Assembly (NCBI GenBank): GCA_016210245.1
Contig: JACQUR010000111.1
Coordinates: 1 to 22,369, forward strand
Reading direction: 5' to 3'
Length of the DNA: 22,369 bases
From: Chloroflexota bacterium
GTDB taxonomy: Bacteria; Chloroflexota; UBA6077; JACQUR01
Numbering within the stretch: the first letter of the stretch is position 1; each line of letters starts with the position of its first letter. Positions 7,996-15,467 of the stretch are shown piece after piece. Made by a program: the position numbers and the translations under genes. The notes beneath the pieces were generated by a model. That model was not told the origin of the DNA, ran no database searches, and worked only from the letters and a program-made list of their open reading frames with translations.

Positions 7996-8056
7996 TCCTC
8001 CTGCCCCCCGAGATAGGAAATAAGTACCAAATCAGGGCTACTGGGGGCGCAGAAGG

Positions 8057-8085
8057 TAGACAGGGCATCAAACGTTCGGTATGAT
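8057..8085 (+). promoter_or_regulatory. Sigma70-type promoter of the polysaccharide locus
   Basis: TAGACA (8057-8062, five of six matches to consensus), an exact 17-base spacer and TATGAT (8080-8085, five of six) form the best promoter in the window. An AT-richer stretch (8013-8033) lies upstream, within the 342-base gap 7793-8134. Transcription should start near 8092. An in-frame ATG at 8081 lies inside the -10 box and so cannot be the translation start. Confidence 0.7.
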
Positions 8086-8134
8086 CGCCACGTCCAATTT
8101 CAACGACGCGCCTAGAGAGGCAGGTAAGCGACTG

Positions 8135-9643
8135 ATGTACCTTTCGGTTTTTCGGCGTGGGGGGCTCGTCCCCTGGATGGCGACGGGACTGGCCACGCTG
8201 GCCCTCCTGGTGGCCCTGGGGGGCGAATGGGGTACGGCCTTCGGCCAGACCGTCGCCCAGACCAGACCGGCTGAGCCCTTGCTGGTGATCGGCGTGGTTT
8301 CTGACCTGTCGGTGCTGTCGAGCATTGCGCTGGTGGATACCTCGAAAGGCGACGCCGCGGGGATCATCGACGCGGCCAGGGGCAGGGCCGAGGTGAAGAC
8401 CGGCGCCGATGCGCCCGTCCAGGCGGTCATCGACATCCCGAGCCCGGGCGACACGCGGGTTGCCGCGGTGGTGCAGACCCGGGCACTCGAGCAGTTGGCC
8501 CCGCAGGACCAGCCGGCTGTGCCGACCGGGTTCCTGCCCCTTGCGGTCATGAGCATCAACGTTCTGAAGCTCAACGACCTGGGCCAGCCGACCGGCGAGA
8601 GGGTGACCCAGCACCGCGCGCCCGTCACCATCAGCATTGAAGTCGACGAGGCGATGTGGACCGCGGCAGGCGGTGACCCGAGCCTGCTGGCGATCCTGCG
8701 CACCAACCCGGGTACGGGCGACACCGAGCGGCTGCCCTGCGCGTATACACCGCCGCCGCCCGAGCCATACGGCACGCTGACGTGCCAGACGACGAGGACC
8801 TCGACGTTCGTGGTCGTCGTGCAGCCGAAGGAGATGGCTGTGCAGTCGGTCGCGACCGCCGACACCCGCTACTTCCTGAAGACCTTCTTCCGCGTCAACA
8901 ACGATCAGGTCTGGGACTACTTCAACAAGCGCGGCGGGGTGGACACCTTCGGCTACCCGATCTCGCGGCCCTTCGTGCTCGACGGCACGGAGGTGCAGGT
9001 GTTCCAGCGCCAGGCCATCCAGGTGACCCCGGACGGCTCCGTCCATACCCTGAACCTGCTGGATCCGGGGTTGATGCCCTTCACCAGCCTCAACCGATCG
9101 ATCCTTCCGGGGGTGGACGAGGGCCTCAAGGGGAGCGCGCCCCGTGTGGACGAGCCGGACTACGATCAGCGGATCGTCGACTTCGTGCGCCAGAACGCGC
9201 CCGACGAGTTCGAGGGCTTGCCGGTCAACTTCTTCCAGACGTTCATGAACACGGTGCAGTGCCAGCAGGCTTTCCCTGACGGCGACTGCCGGGAGGATCT
9301 GCTGCCCCTGCTGAACCTGGAGCTCTGGGGCGCGCCGACCAGCCGTCCGGCGCGGGATCCAAACAACCCGAACTTCGTCTACCAGCGTTTCCAGCGCGGG
9401 ATCATGCACTTCGACCGAACGACCGGCCTCACCCAGGGCCTGCTCATCGGCGACTACTTCAAGAGCATCCTGACCGGAGAGAACCTGCCGCCCGATCTGG
9501 CTCAGCAGGCCAGGGACAGTCGGTTCTTCAAGCAATACCTGGATATCGGCCCAGCGGGCCTGGTGAGCCCCGCCGCGCTGCCGGGCACCGACTTGAAGGG
9601 GGCGTTTGAGACGGATCTGCCACGCGAGTCGGTGAGGCCATGA
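8135..9643 (+). CDS. Secreted FQR-domain protein (first of three paralogues)
   Basis: An exported protein of 502 residues without a recognised enzyme domain. The start at 8135 is chosen because the promoter -10 overlaps the other ATG at 8081, and because 8135 gives a clean signal peptide (about 1-38, ending near AFGQ). Residues about 130-240 form a beta-rich domain ending in an STFVVVV strand. The C-terminal half holds a two-unit repeat domain: unit 1 has TFGYPISRPFV with VQVFQR at 288-292, and unit 2 has WGAPTSRP, DPNNPNF and YQRFQRGIMHF (about 395-432). The same domain occurs at 15464 and 20714. It resembles, without being provably related to, LGFP-type wall-binding repeats; binding to cell-surface glycan is an inference. 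The antiterminator gene follows after 22 bases. Confidence 0.75.
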   Translation: MYLSVFRRGGLVPWMATGLATLALLVALGGEWGTAFGQTVAQTRPAEPLLVIGVVSDLSVLSSIALVDTSKGDAAGIIDAARGRAEVKTGADAPVQAVIDIPSPGDTRVAAVVQTRALEQLAPQDQPAVPTGFLPLAVMSINVLKLNDLGQPTGERVTQHRAPVTISIEVDEAMWTAAGGDPSLLAILRTNPGTGDTERLPCAYTPPPPEPYGTLTCQTTRTSTFVVVVQPKEMAVQSVATADTRYFLKTFFRVNNDQVWDYFNKRGGVDTFGYPISRPFVLDGTEVQVFQRQAIQVTPDGSVHTLNLLDPGLMPFTSLNRSILPGVDEGLKGSAPRVDEPDYDQRIVDFVRQNAPDEFEGLPVNFFQTFMNTVQCQQAFPDGDCREDLLPLLNLELWGAPTSRPARDPNNPNFVYQRFQRGIMHFDRTTGLTQGLLIGDYFKSILTGENLPPDLAQQARDSRFFKQYLDIGPAGLVSPAALPGTDLKGAFETDLPRESVRP

Positions 9644-9665
9644 GGCAAGGAGCGTAGGACGAGCA

Positions 9666-10163
9666 ATGGGGACGTGCTGGTACGTCGCACGCACGAAGCC
9701 TAGAAAGGAGCAGCAGGCCGCGGCCGCGCTGGCGCAGCGAGAGGTGGAGGTGTACCTGCCTCTGCTGCACAAGCAGAAGCCGCGGGCCGGCCGCCGGGAC
9801 GCGGAACCGCTCTTTCCGTGCTACCTGTTCGCCAACCTGGAGGTGCCGTCCGACCAGTGGCTGGCGGCCCGCTGCGCGCCCGACGTAGCCTACTTCCTCG
9901 GGGAGCGGGGTGAGCCCACCCCGCTCCCCGAGGACTTCGTGGCGGCTCTCAGGGCGCGACTGGCACTGGCGAACAGGCATGGCAGAATCAGCAGCTTCCA
10001 GCCGGGCGACCGCGTCGTCATCACCAGCGGCCCGTTCCAATACCTGGAGGGGGTTTTCAATCGGAGTCTCTCGCCCAACGGCCGCTCCCAGGTGCTGGTC
10101 CAACTCCTCCGGCGGCTGATTCCCGTGGAATTGCCCGAGGAGCACCTGAAGAAGGCCGGCTGA
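9666..10163 (+). CDS. NusG paralogue, RfaH/LoaP-like transcription antiterminator
   Basis: A 165-residue specialised NusG that should ride RNA polymerase and suppress termination in the long operon it heads. The NGN domain (about 1-105) begins WYVARTKPRKEQQAAAAL and includes EVYLPLL and FPCYLFANLEV. The KOW domain (about 112-160) has FQPGDRVVITSGPFQYLEGVF. Its length fits RfaH/UpxY/LoaP-type paralogues, and its position at the front of polysaccharide genes is typical of them, whereas housekeeping nusG sits beside secE and rplK. ATG at 9666 has AGGA six bases upstream. A large inverted repeat lies immediately downstream (10164-10296), which may be a recruitment or pause hairpin. Which paralogue class it belongs to is undetermined. 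Confidence 0.88.
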   Translation: MGTCWYVARTKPRKEQQAAAALAQREVEVYLPLLHKQKPRAGRRDAEPLFPCYLFANLEVPSDQWLAARCAPDVAYFLGERGEPTPLPEDFVAALRARLALANRHGRISSFQPGDRVVITSGPFQYLEGVFNRSLSPNGRSQVLVQLLRRLIPVELPEEHLKKAG

Positions 10164-10296
10164 GTTCAGGACTGAGGACTGAGCGATGAGGACTGAGTGA
10201 GGGCTGGGGCAGCCACGGGGCAGCCACGGGGCAGCCACGGGGCAGCCACGGGGCAGCCCCTACTCAGTCCCCATCGCTCAGTCCTCAGTCCTGAAC
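10164..10296 (+). repeat. Large inverted repeat of heptamers with 11-bp direct repeats in the loop
   Basis: Arms 10164-10198 and 10262-10296 are 35 bases each and complementary except at one position; pairing can continue to about 10206/10254. Each arm is itself built of 7-nt units (GGACTGA type). The loop carries four tandem GGGGCAGCCAC units (about 10207-10255). It fills the gap between the antiterminator and dehydratase genes and would form a very stable RNA hairpin. Confidence 0.85.
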
Positions 10297-10328
10297 GTAG
10301 AGGAGTGGACACGACACAAGGAGATCGG

Positions 10329-12292
10329 ATGTCAGCTCCGGCCAGTGAGCCGGCCGAGGCCGGGCGTGGCGCCCCGACGGACGCTACGCCCGGCGACGCG
10401 GTGGGGCAGTCCACGGCTGGCCGGCTCCAGACGACCCGACGCACCTTCCGTCGGGTGGCTACCTGGGCGCTGTTCGTCCTGTTCGACGGGCTCGTCGTCG
10501 CGGGCGCCTACGCCATCGCCCTGCAGCTCCGATTCGATGGGCCGGTTCCGACGGCCTACACCATCCGCCTGCGCGAGGCTCTTCCTGCCGTGGTGGCCAC
10601 CTACGTGGCCACGAGTCTCCTGTTCCGCATGTACTGGAGGGGGTGGCGGTACGCGAGCATGTACGACGCCCTGGCGCTCGCCCAGGCCGCGGTCCTCAGC
10701 ACCGGGCTGGTCTTCATCGTCGATGCCGTGGTCTTCTCCCTGGTGCATCCGATCCCGCTCAGCGTGGTGCCCGTGGGCGGTCTGTTTGCCCTCCTGGGCA
10801 TGGGCGTAATCAGGTTCCGCCACCGCTTGCTCCAGGAGGTGGTCGTGGCGCTTCGCAGGCCACCGCGAAGCCGTCTGCTGATCGTCGGAGCAGGCCAGCG
10901 GGGCCAGTGGCTCGCGCGCGAGTTGCTGTGCAGTCCGGCTCTGGGCTACCGCCCGGTCTGCTTCGTGGACGACGACCCGGAGAAGCAGGGGCAGCGCATC
11001 CACGGCTTGCCCGTCGCCGGCACTCGCCACGGGATCCAGCGCCTGGTGGAGCAGCACAAGGTGGAAGTGATCGCCTTCGCGATCCCCTCCGTGTCAGTCG
11101 AGGAGCGTCGGGAGATCCTGGCCCGGTGCGAGGCGACCTCGGCGCGGATCAAGATCGTGCCGGGGCTGCCGGACGTGCTGGCCGGCCAGTCATCGACGGC
11201 ACTGTTCCGCGACGCCCGGCTGGAGGACCTGCTGGGTCGTCCGCCGGTGGCCTTCGCTCGGCGAGCCTCTCACGGCGCGCTGAGCCGGTCGGTCCTGGTC
11301 ACCGGCGCGGCCGGGTCCATCGGCTCCGAGCTGGCCCGCCAGGTCGCAGCCATCGGCCCCCAGCGGCTCATCTTGCTGGACACGAACGAGACGGGGCTCT
11401 TCGACCTGGCGGCGGAGCTCGAGTCGCCAGGCGCCGCCAGCCAGACGCGGCTCGAGGTCGTCGTGGCCGACGTCACGCGCCCAGAGCGGATCGGGCGCGT
11501 GTTCGCACAGCACCGACCCGCGGTCGTGTTCCACTCGGCGGCCTACAAGCACGTGCCGTTGATGGAGGTACACCCGGAGGAGGCCGCGATCACCAACGTG
11601 CTGGGCACCTTCAACGTGTGCCTGGCCGCCGAGCGAGAGGGGTGCGAGCGAGTCGTGTTCATCTCGACCGACAAGGCGGTGGCGCCGGCTAGCGTGATGG
11701 GTGCGACCAAGCGGGTGGGGGAGCGCCTGATCGAGGCGTTCTCGGCGGGCAGCCAGACGGTCTTCTGCGCGGTGCGGTTTGGCAACGTGCTGGGCAGCCG
11801 CGGCAGCGTGGTGCCCATCTTCGCCCGCCAGATCCGCCAGGGTGGCCCGATCACCATCACCGACCCCGAAACCACGCGCTTCTTCATGACCATCCCGGAG
11901 GCGGCCAACCTGATCATCGAGGCCGCCTGCCAGGCCGAGGGGGGGGAGCTCTTCATCCTGGACATGGGTGACCCGGTTGGCATCGTCGACCTCGCCCGCA
12001 AGATGATCCGCCTGCACGGGCTGCGACCCGGCGAGGACATCGAGATCCGCGAAATCGGGTTGCGGCCGGGCGAGAAGCTCCACGAGTCGCTGGTCGGCAG
12101 CACTGAGTCACTGGCGCCTACGAAGCACCCGCGCGTGTCTCGCGTCCTATCCCGGGCAGCGGCGCCGGCGAGCCGCGAGGAGCTGGTTCGAGGGATCGAG
12201 CAGCTCCGCTGGCTGGCCGAGATGGGGCCGGCGGAGGCCCTGGTCTCCACCCTCTTTGCCCTGGCCGGCGCCTCGGCGGTGAGCGGTGAGGC

Positions 12293-12314
<22 letters not shown>
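10329..12314 (+). CDS. Membrane nucleotide-sugar 4,6-dehydratase (FlaA1/WbpM/CapD family)
   Basis: A 661-residue membrane enzyme that converts a UDP-N-acetylhexosamine to its 4-keto-6-deoxy form, feeding rare sugars into surface glycans. ATG at 10329 follows AAGGAG (10318-10323). Four TM helices (about 38-170) precede a first Rossmann domain (GAGQRG at 187-192) and the catalytic SDR domain (TGAAGSIG 325-332, SAAYKHVPLME). The catalytic region reads STDKA (446-450), then Met457 and Lys461 (MGATK), the Ser-Met-Lys arrangement known for WbpM/PglF-type enzymes in place of Tyr-xxx-Lys. Length agrees with the full-size membrane form. The last residues (VGSRQ) and the TAG stop come from the heptamer array that begins at 12293, so the original C-terminus may have been altered. 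The exact substrate sugar is inferred. Confidence 0.92.
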
Positions 12315-12474
<160 letters not shown>

Positions 12475-12479
12475 AGGTA

Positions 12480-12503
12480 GGGGCGGACCTGCGTGTCCGC
12501 CCC
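12480..12503. repeat. Palindromic element GGGGCGGAC/GTCCGCCCC
   Basis: Nine-base arms (12480-12488 and 12495-12503) with the loop CTGCGT lie directly after the heptamer array. The translated form GADLRVRP is one I associate with a dispersed repeat in many environmental genomes; that is from memory, not a search. Confidence 0.6.
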
Positions 12504-12508
12504 CTCCC

Positions 12509-12572
12509 CGCGTCTCCGCGTCTCCGCGTCTCCCCATCTCCGCGTCTCCCGGTCCCCGCGTCCCCGCATCTC
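12509..12572. repeat. Octamer tandem array (CGCGTCTC)
   Basis: Eight 8-nt units, four of them exactly CGCGTCTC and the rest one to three changes away, follow the palindromic element. They form the third repeat type in the same gap. Confidence 0.8.
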
Positions 12573-12575
12573 CCG

Positions 12576-12598
12576 CTCATCCTGAGCTTGTCGAAGGA
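12576..12598. repeat. Dispersed repeat containing CCTGAGCTTGTCGAAGGA
   Basis: This 23-base element (CTCAT followed by CCTGAGCTTGTCGAAGGA) corresponds to the SFDKLRMSG/LSLSKD sequence that I recall as a widespread intergenic repeat in many bacterial genomes. It ends in GAAGGA, which may serve as the ribosome site for the PAP2-GT2 gene. Confidence 0.6.
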
Positions 12599-12608
12599 CC
12601 TCGCACCC

Positions 12609-14465
12609 TTGCTGGGCCTGTTCGGCGTCCTGACGCTCCTGGTGCAGACGCGGCTCCTGGCCCAGGTGGACGAGTTGGGGCTCGGGTTCGTCGTCCAGCT
12701 CCGGTCGGCCGCCCTGACCGAGGTGATGAACTGGATCTTTCGGCTGGGATTCGTCCAGGTGGACGCGGCGCTGGCACTGCTCTGGGCGGGCGGACTGCTG
12801 GTTCGGCGCCGCTCGCTCCGGGCAGCTCTCCCTCCGCTGGTTCTCTTCCTCGCTATCGGCTTCCAGGCTGGCTTGCGCCTGGTGGTCGACCAGCCCGCTC
12901 CGGGGAGCGCACACGCCCTCGATCGTGCTGCCACCGCGCTGCCGGTCGAGCACCCGGTGGTCCAGGCCGGGTACGCCCTGGACCAGGCGGACACCGTTGC
13001 CCGCGAGGCGTTCGTGGCCGCGGCGGCGGGGCCGGCCGCCGCTCCGTCGCTGCCGGCCCGGCCGCCGCGGGAGCGGGGCAGCTTCCCCAGCGGCCATGCC
13101 TGCCGGGGGCTGTTCCTGGCCTTGCTGGCGATCGACCTGGTCCGTCGCTCGGCGAGCCGGAGGGCGCGGCTGAGTCGCTGGCTCGGGCAGGCTGCGCCGC
13201 TGGCGCTCGCCGGGCTGGTCGGCTACAGCGCCATGTACTATGGATACCACTGGCCGAGCGATGTGCTGGGGGGCTTTCTGCTCGCCCTGGCTGCGTACCA
13301 GGTCGCCGCCTGGCTGCGGGAGGGTGAGGGAGCGAGGGAGCGACGGAGCGACGGGGCGACGGAGCGCATTGAAACTGTGGCGCCTGGCGCCAGCCAGCAC
13401 TCAGGACTCAGGACTCAGGACTCAGGACTCGCCGCCGCTCTGCGCGCCAGCGTGGTCATTCCGGCCCGCGACGCGGCCCGGCAGTTGGACGGCTGCCTGG
13501 CGGCGCTGGCCGCCGGCTCGAGCGGCGTCGCGCCCCACGAGGTGATCGTGGTCGATGACGGCTCGACCGATGCGACCGCGGAGGTGGCCCGCGCCCGCCA
13601 GGCCCGCGTGCTCCGTCTGTCGGGGCTCGGGCCGGCCGCGGCCAGGAACGCGGGCGCCCGCGCTGCCTGCGGCGAGGTGCTGGTGTTCTTCGACGCCGAC
13701 TGCGTGCCCGAGGCGGGCTGCCTGGAGGCGCTGCTGGCTCCTTTTGCCGACCCTCGGGTCGCGGGCGTGCGCGGCGGCTACACCTCGCGCCAGCGCGCGG
13801 TGGTGGCCCGGTTCACCCAGTTGGAGCTGGAGGAGAAGCAGGCGCGGCTGGCAGCCAGCCGCCAGATCGCCGTGGTCGACACCGCCTGCGCCGCCTACCG
13901 GCGCACGGTGCTGCTGGACTACGGTGGCTTCGATGAGTCCTTTCCCTCGCCCTCGGCGGAGGACGTGGACCTCTCCTTCCGGCTGGCAGCCCGCGGCGAG
14001 CGACTGGTCTACGCCCCGGGCGCGCGGGTGCGCCACCGCCACCCGGAGGGCCTGGCCCGCTACCTGTTCCGCAAGCTGCGCTTCGGGTACTACCGGGCGC
14101 GGCTCTACCGCCGCTTCCCGTCCCGCCTGCGCGAGGACGGCTACACGCCGCGGCTGATGCCGGTGCAGATCGCGCTGGCGGGCCTCCTGGCCGCGGCGGC
14201 GGTTGCGAGCCCGTGGCTTGCGCTCGGCCTGCCGTTGGCCCAGGGGGCGGGCCTGGCGTTTCTGGCCACCAGCCTGCCCCTCGCCCGGCGTGCCTGGGCC
14301 ACCGATCGGCCGCTGGTGCCGCTGGTGCCGCTGCTCCTGCTGGCCCGCTCGCTGGCGCAGGGGCTGGGCCTGTTGCTCGGTCTGCTGGCGCTGGGGCTCC
14401 ACAGAGCAGCGTCGCGGCGCCGGGCCCCGGTCGCGGCCGAGCGAGTGATGAGCCAGGAGCGATGA
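12609..14465 (+). CDS. PAP2 phosphatase fused to GT2 glycosyltransferase
   Basis: A membrane protein of about 618 residues. The frame stays open back to ATG 12423, but that stretch is pure repeats, so I prefer TTG at 12609 with GAAGGA (12593-12598); the start is uncertain. PAP2 part (about 1-237): PSGH at 160-163 and HWPSD at 214-218, with a weak first motif (RLVVDQPAP); this family dephosphorylates lipid phosphates such as undecaprenyl pyrophosphate. GT2 part (about 281-540): VVIPARD, DDGSTD from 316, DAD 362-364 and ED 451-452, then C-terminal TM helices. The linker (about 238-280) is encoded by octamer and heptamer tandem repeats, suggesting two former genes joined through a repeat-filled spacer. 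Translation as one polypeptide needs proof. The next gene starts 3 bases after the stop. Confidence 0.82.
   Translation: MLGLFGVLTLLVQTRLLAQVDELGLGFVVQLRSAALTEVMNWIFRLGFVQVDAALALLWAGGLLVRRRSLRAALPPLVLFLAIGFQAGLRLVVDQPAPGSAHALDRAATALPVEHPVVQAGYALDQADTVAREAFVAAAAGPAAAPSLPARPPRERGSFPSGHACRGLFLALLAIDLVRRSASRRARLSRWLGQAAPLALAGLVGYSAMYYGYHWPSDVLGGFLLALAAYQVAAWLREGEGARERRSDGATERIETVAPGASQHSGLRTQDSGLAAALRASVVIPARDAARQLDGCLAALAAGSSGVAPHEVIVVDDGSTDATAEVARARQARVLRLSGLGPAAARNAGARAACGEVLVFFDADCVPEAGCLEALLAPFADPRVAGVRGGYTSRQRAVVARFTQLELEEKQARLAASRQIAVVDTACAAYRRTVLLDYGGFDESFPSPSAEDVDLSFRLAARGERLVYAPGARVRHRHPEGLARYLFRKLRFGYYRARLYRRFPSRLREDGYTPRLMPVQIALAGLLAAAAVASPWLALGLPLAQGAGLAFLATSLPLARRAWATDRPLVPLVPLLLLARSLAQGLGLLLGLLALGLHRAASRRRAPVAAERVMSQER
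13328..13430 (+). repeat. Octamer and heptamer repeats inside the PAP2-GT2 linker
   Basis: 13328-13367 holds five 8-nt units (GGGAGCGA/CGGAGCGA type). 13399-13426 holds four exact ACTCAGG heptamers plus a partial fifth. Between them lies the perfect palindrome CTGGCGCCAG (13384-13393). These are the same kinds of array found between genes elsewhere, here read in frame. Confidence 0.85.
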
Positions 14466-14468
14466 GCG

Positions 14469-15467
14469 ATGGGTAGGCTGCTCGCGCTGCTCGTCGCTCG
14501 CCGCGGCCTCAGACGGGTGAGCCCGCGCGCGGTGCGCTGGATGGGCGTCCTGCTCTCGCTGCTGGCGCTGGTCGCGCTGGCCGCGCTCCTGGGCAGCGCT
14601 GGCGACCTGGCGGGTCGATCCTCCTGGCGGGAGCTGGTCGAGCCGCTGGTCGGGGCGAGCATCGGGTGGCTGGCGCTTGCTGTTGCCCTGGTCCTGGTGG
14701 TGGAGGTGGTCAAGACAGTGCGCTGGCAGTTGCTCCTGGGCGTGGGATTCGCTACTCTACCGAGCCTGCTGAGCGTCGTGCTCACCTCGCGCCTGCTCAA
14801 CGCGCTGGCCCCGCTGCGCGCGGGCGACGTGTGGCGCGTGGCGTCGGCGGCGCGAGCGGAGGGCAGGCCGCTGCTCGCGGCGGGTAGCTCGGTGATCGTG
14901 GAGAAGGCGCTCGACGCGGCCGTGCTGGGTGGGCTGAGCCTGGCCCTGCTCTGGCCGAGCGGCGTGCAGGCCCCGCTCGCGCTCGCCCTGGCCGCTGGCC
15001 TCGGACTCGCACTCGTCCTGGGGCCACGCCTCGGCAAGCCGGCGCGGCTGCCACGTTGGCTGGACGGGGTCAGACACCTGCGCGACGGGCGGGTGCTGGC
15101 CGGGGCGGCAACCCTGACCCTGGCCAGTCTCGGCCTGGGGCTGCTGGCCAACCTGGCGGTGTTGCGCGCCCTCGGTCTGGCGGTTGAGCTGGCGCCCGGA
15201 CTGGTGATGCTCGTGGCCGCGTACGCGGCGGGACTGGTGCCCGGCGCGCCGGGCCGGCTCGGGGTGTTCGAGCTGGCCGTGGCCGCGCCCCTGGCGGCCG
15301 CGGGCCTGAGCCCGGGCGCGTCGGTCGCGGCCGCGCTGGCGCTGCACGTCGTGCTGCTGGCCTCCCTCGCCCTGGGAGGGCTGCTGGCGCTGCCTCTTGG
15401 CCTGCGCGGCCAGTCCCGTCGTCGACTCACCACGAATGGCCAACCCGCGGAGGTGATAGGCAGGTGA
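14469..15467 (+). CDS. LPG-synthase-TM / AglD-like (UPF0104) membrane protein
   Basis: A 332-residue polytopic inner-membrane protein of the family that forms the TM half of lysylphosphatidylglycerol synthase and occurs alone beside glycan genes, where a role in moving lipid-linked intermediates is proposed. About eight TM helices are visible. Family marks are TVRWQLLL (about 77-84), SRLLNALAPLRAGDVWRV (about 103-120), VIVEKALDA and GLVPGAPGRLGVFELAV. The cytoplasmic GNAT-like aminoacyl transfer domain of MprF is absent, so it is the TM-only form. ATG at 14469 has CAGGAG upstream. Its stop overlaps the next start (GTGA), indicating translational coupling. Function here is inferred from family and context. 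Confidence 0.85.
   Translation: MGRLLALLVARRGLRRVSPRAVRWMGVLLSLLALVALAALLGSAGDLAGRSSWRELVEPLVGASIGWLALAVALVLVVEVVKTVRWQLLLGVGFATLPSLLSVVLTSRLLNALAPLRAGDVWRVASAARAEGRPLLAAGSSVIVEKALDAAVLGGLSLALLWPSGVQAPLALALAAGLGLALVLGPRLGKPARLPRWLDGVRHLRDGRVLAGAATLTLASLGLGLLANLAVLRALGLAVELAPGLVMLVAAYAAGLVPGAPGRLGVFELAVAAPLAAAGLSPGASVAAALALHVVLLASLALGGLLALPLGLRGQSRRRLTTNGQPAEVIGR

Noticed and set aside
7937..9772. 611-residue open frame on the minus strand
   Set aside because: Antisense to the first FQR gene and starting in the antiterminator gene; its end is translated hairpin repeat (GREGGEG-like).
10197..10328. N-terminal extension of the dehydratase
   Set aside because: The frame is open through the inverted repeat and 11-bp repeats, but the ribosome site AAGGAG and ATG 10329 give the normal N-terminus.
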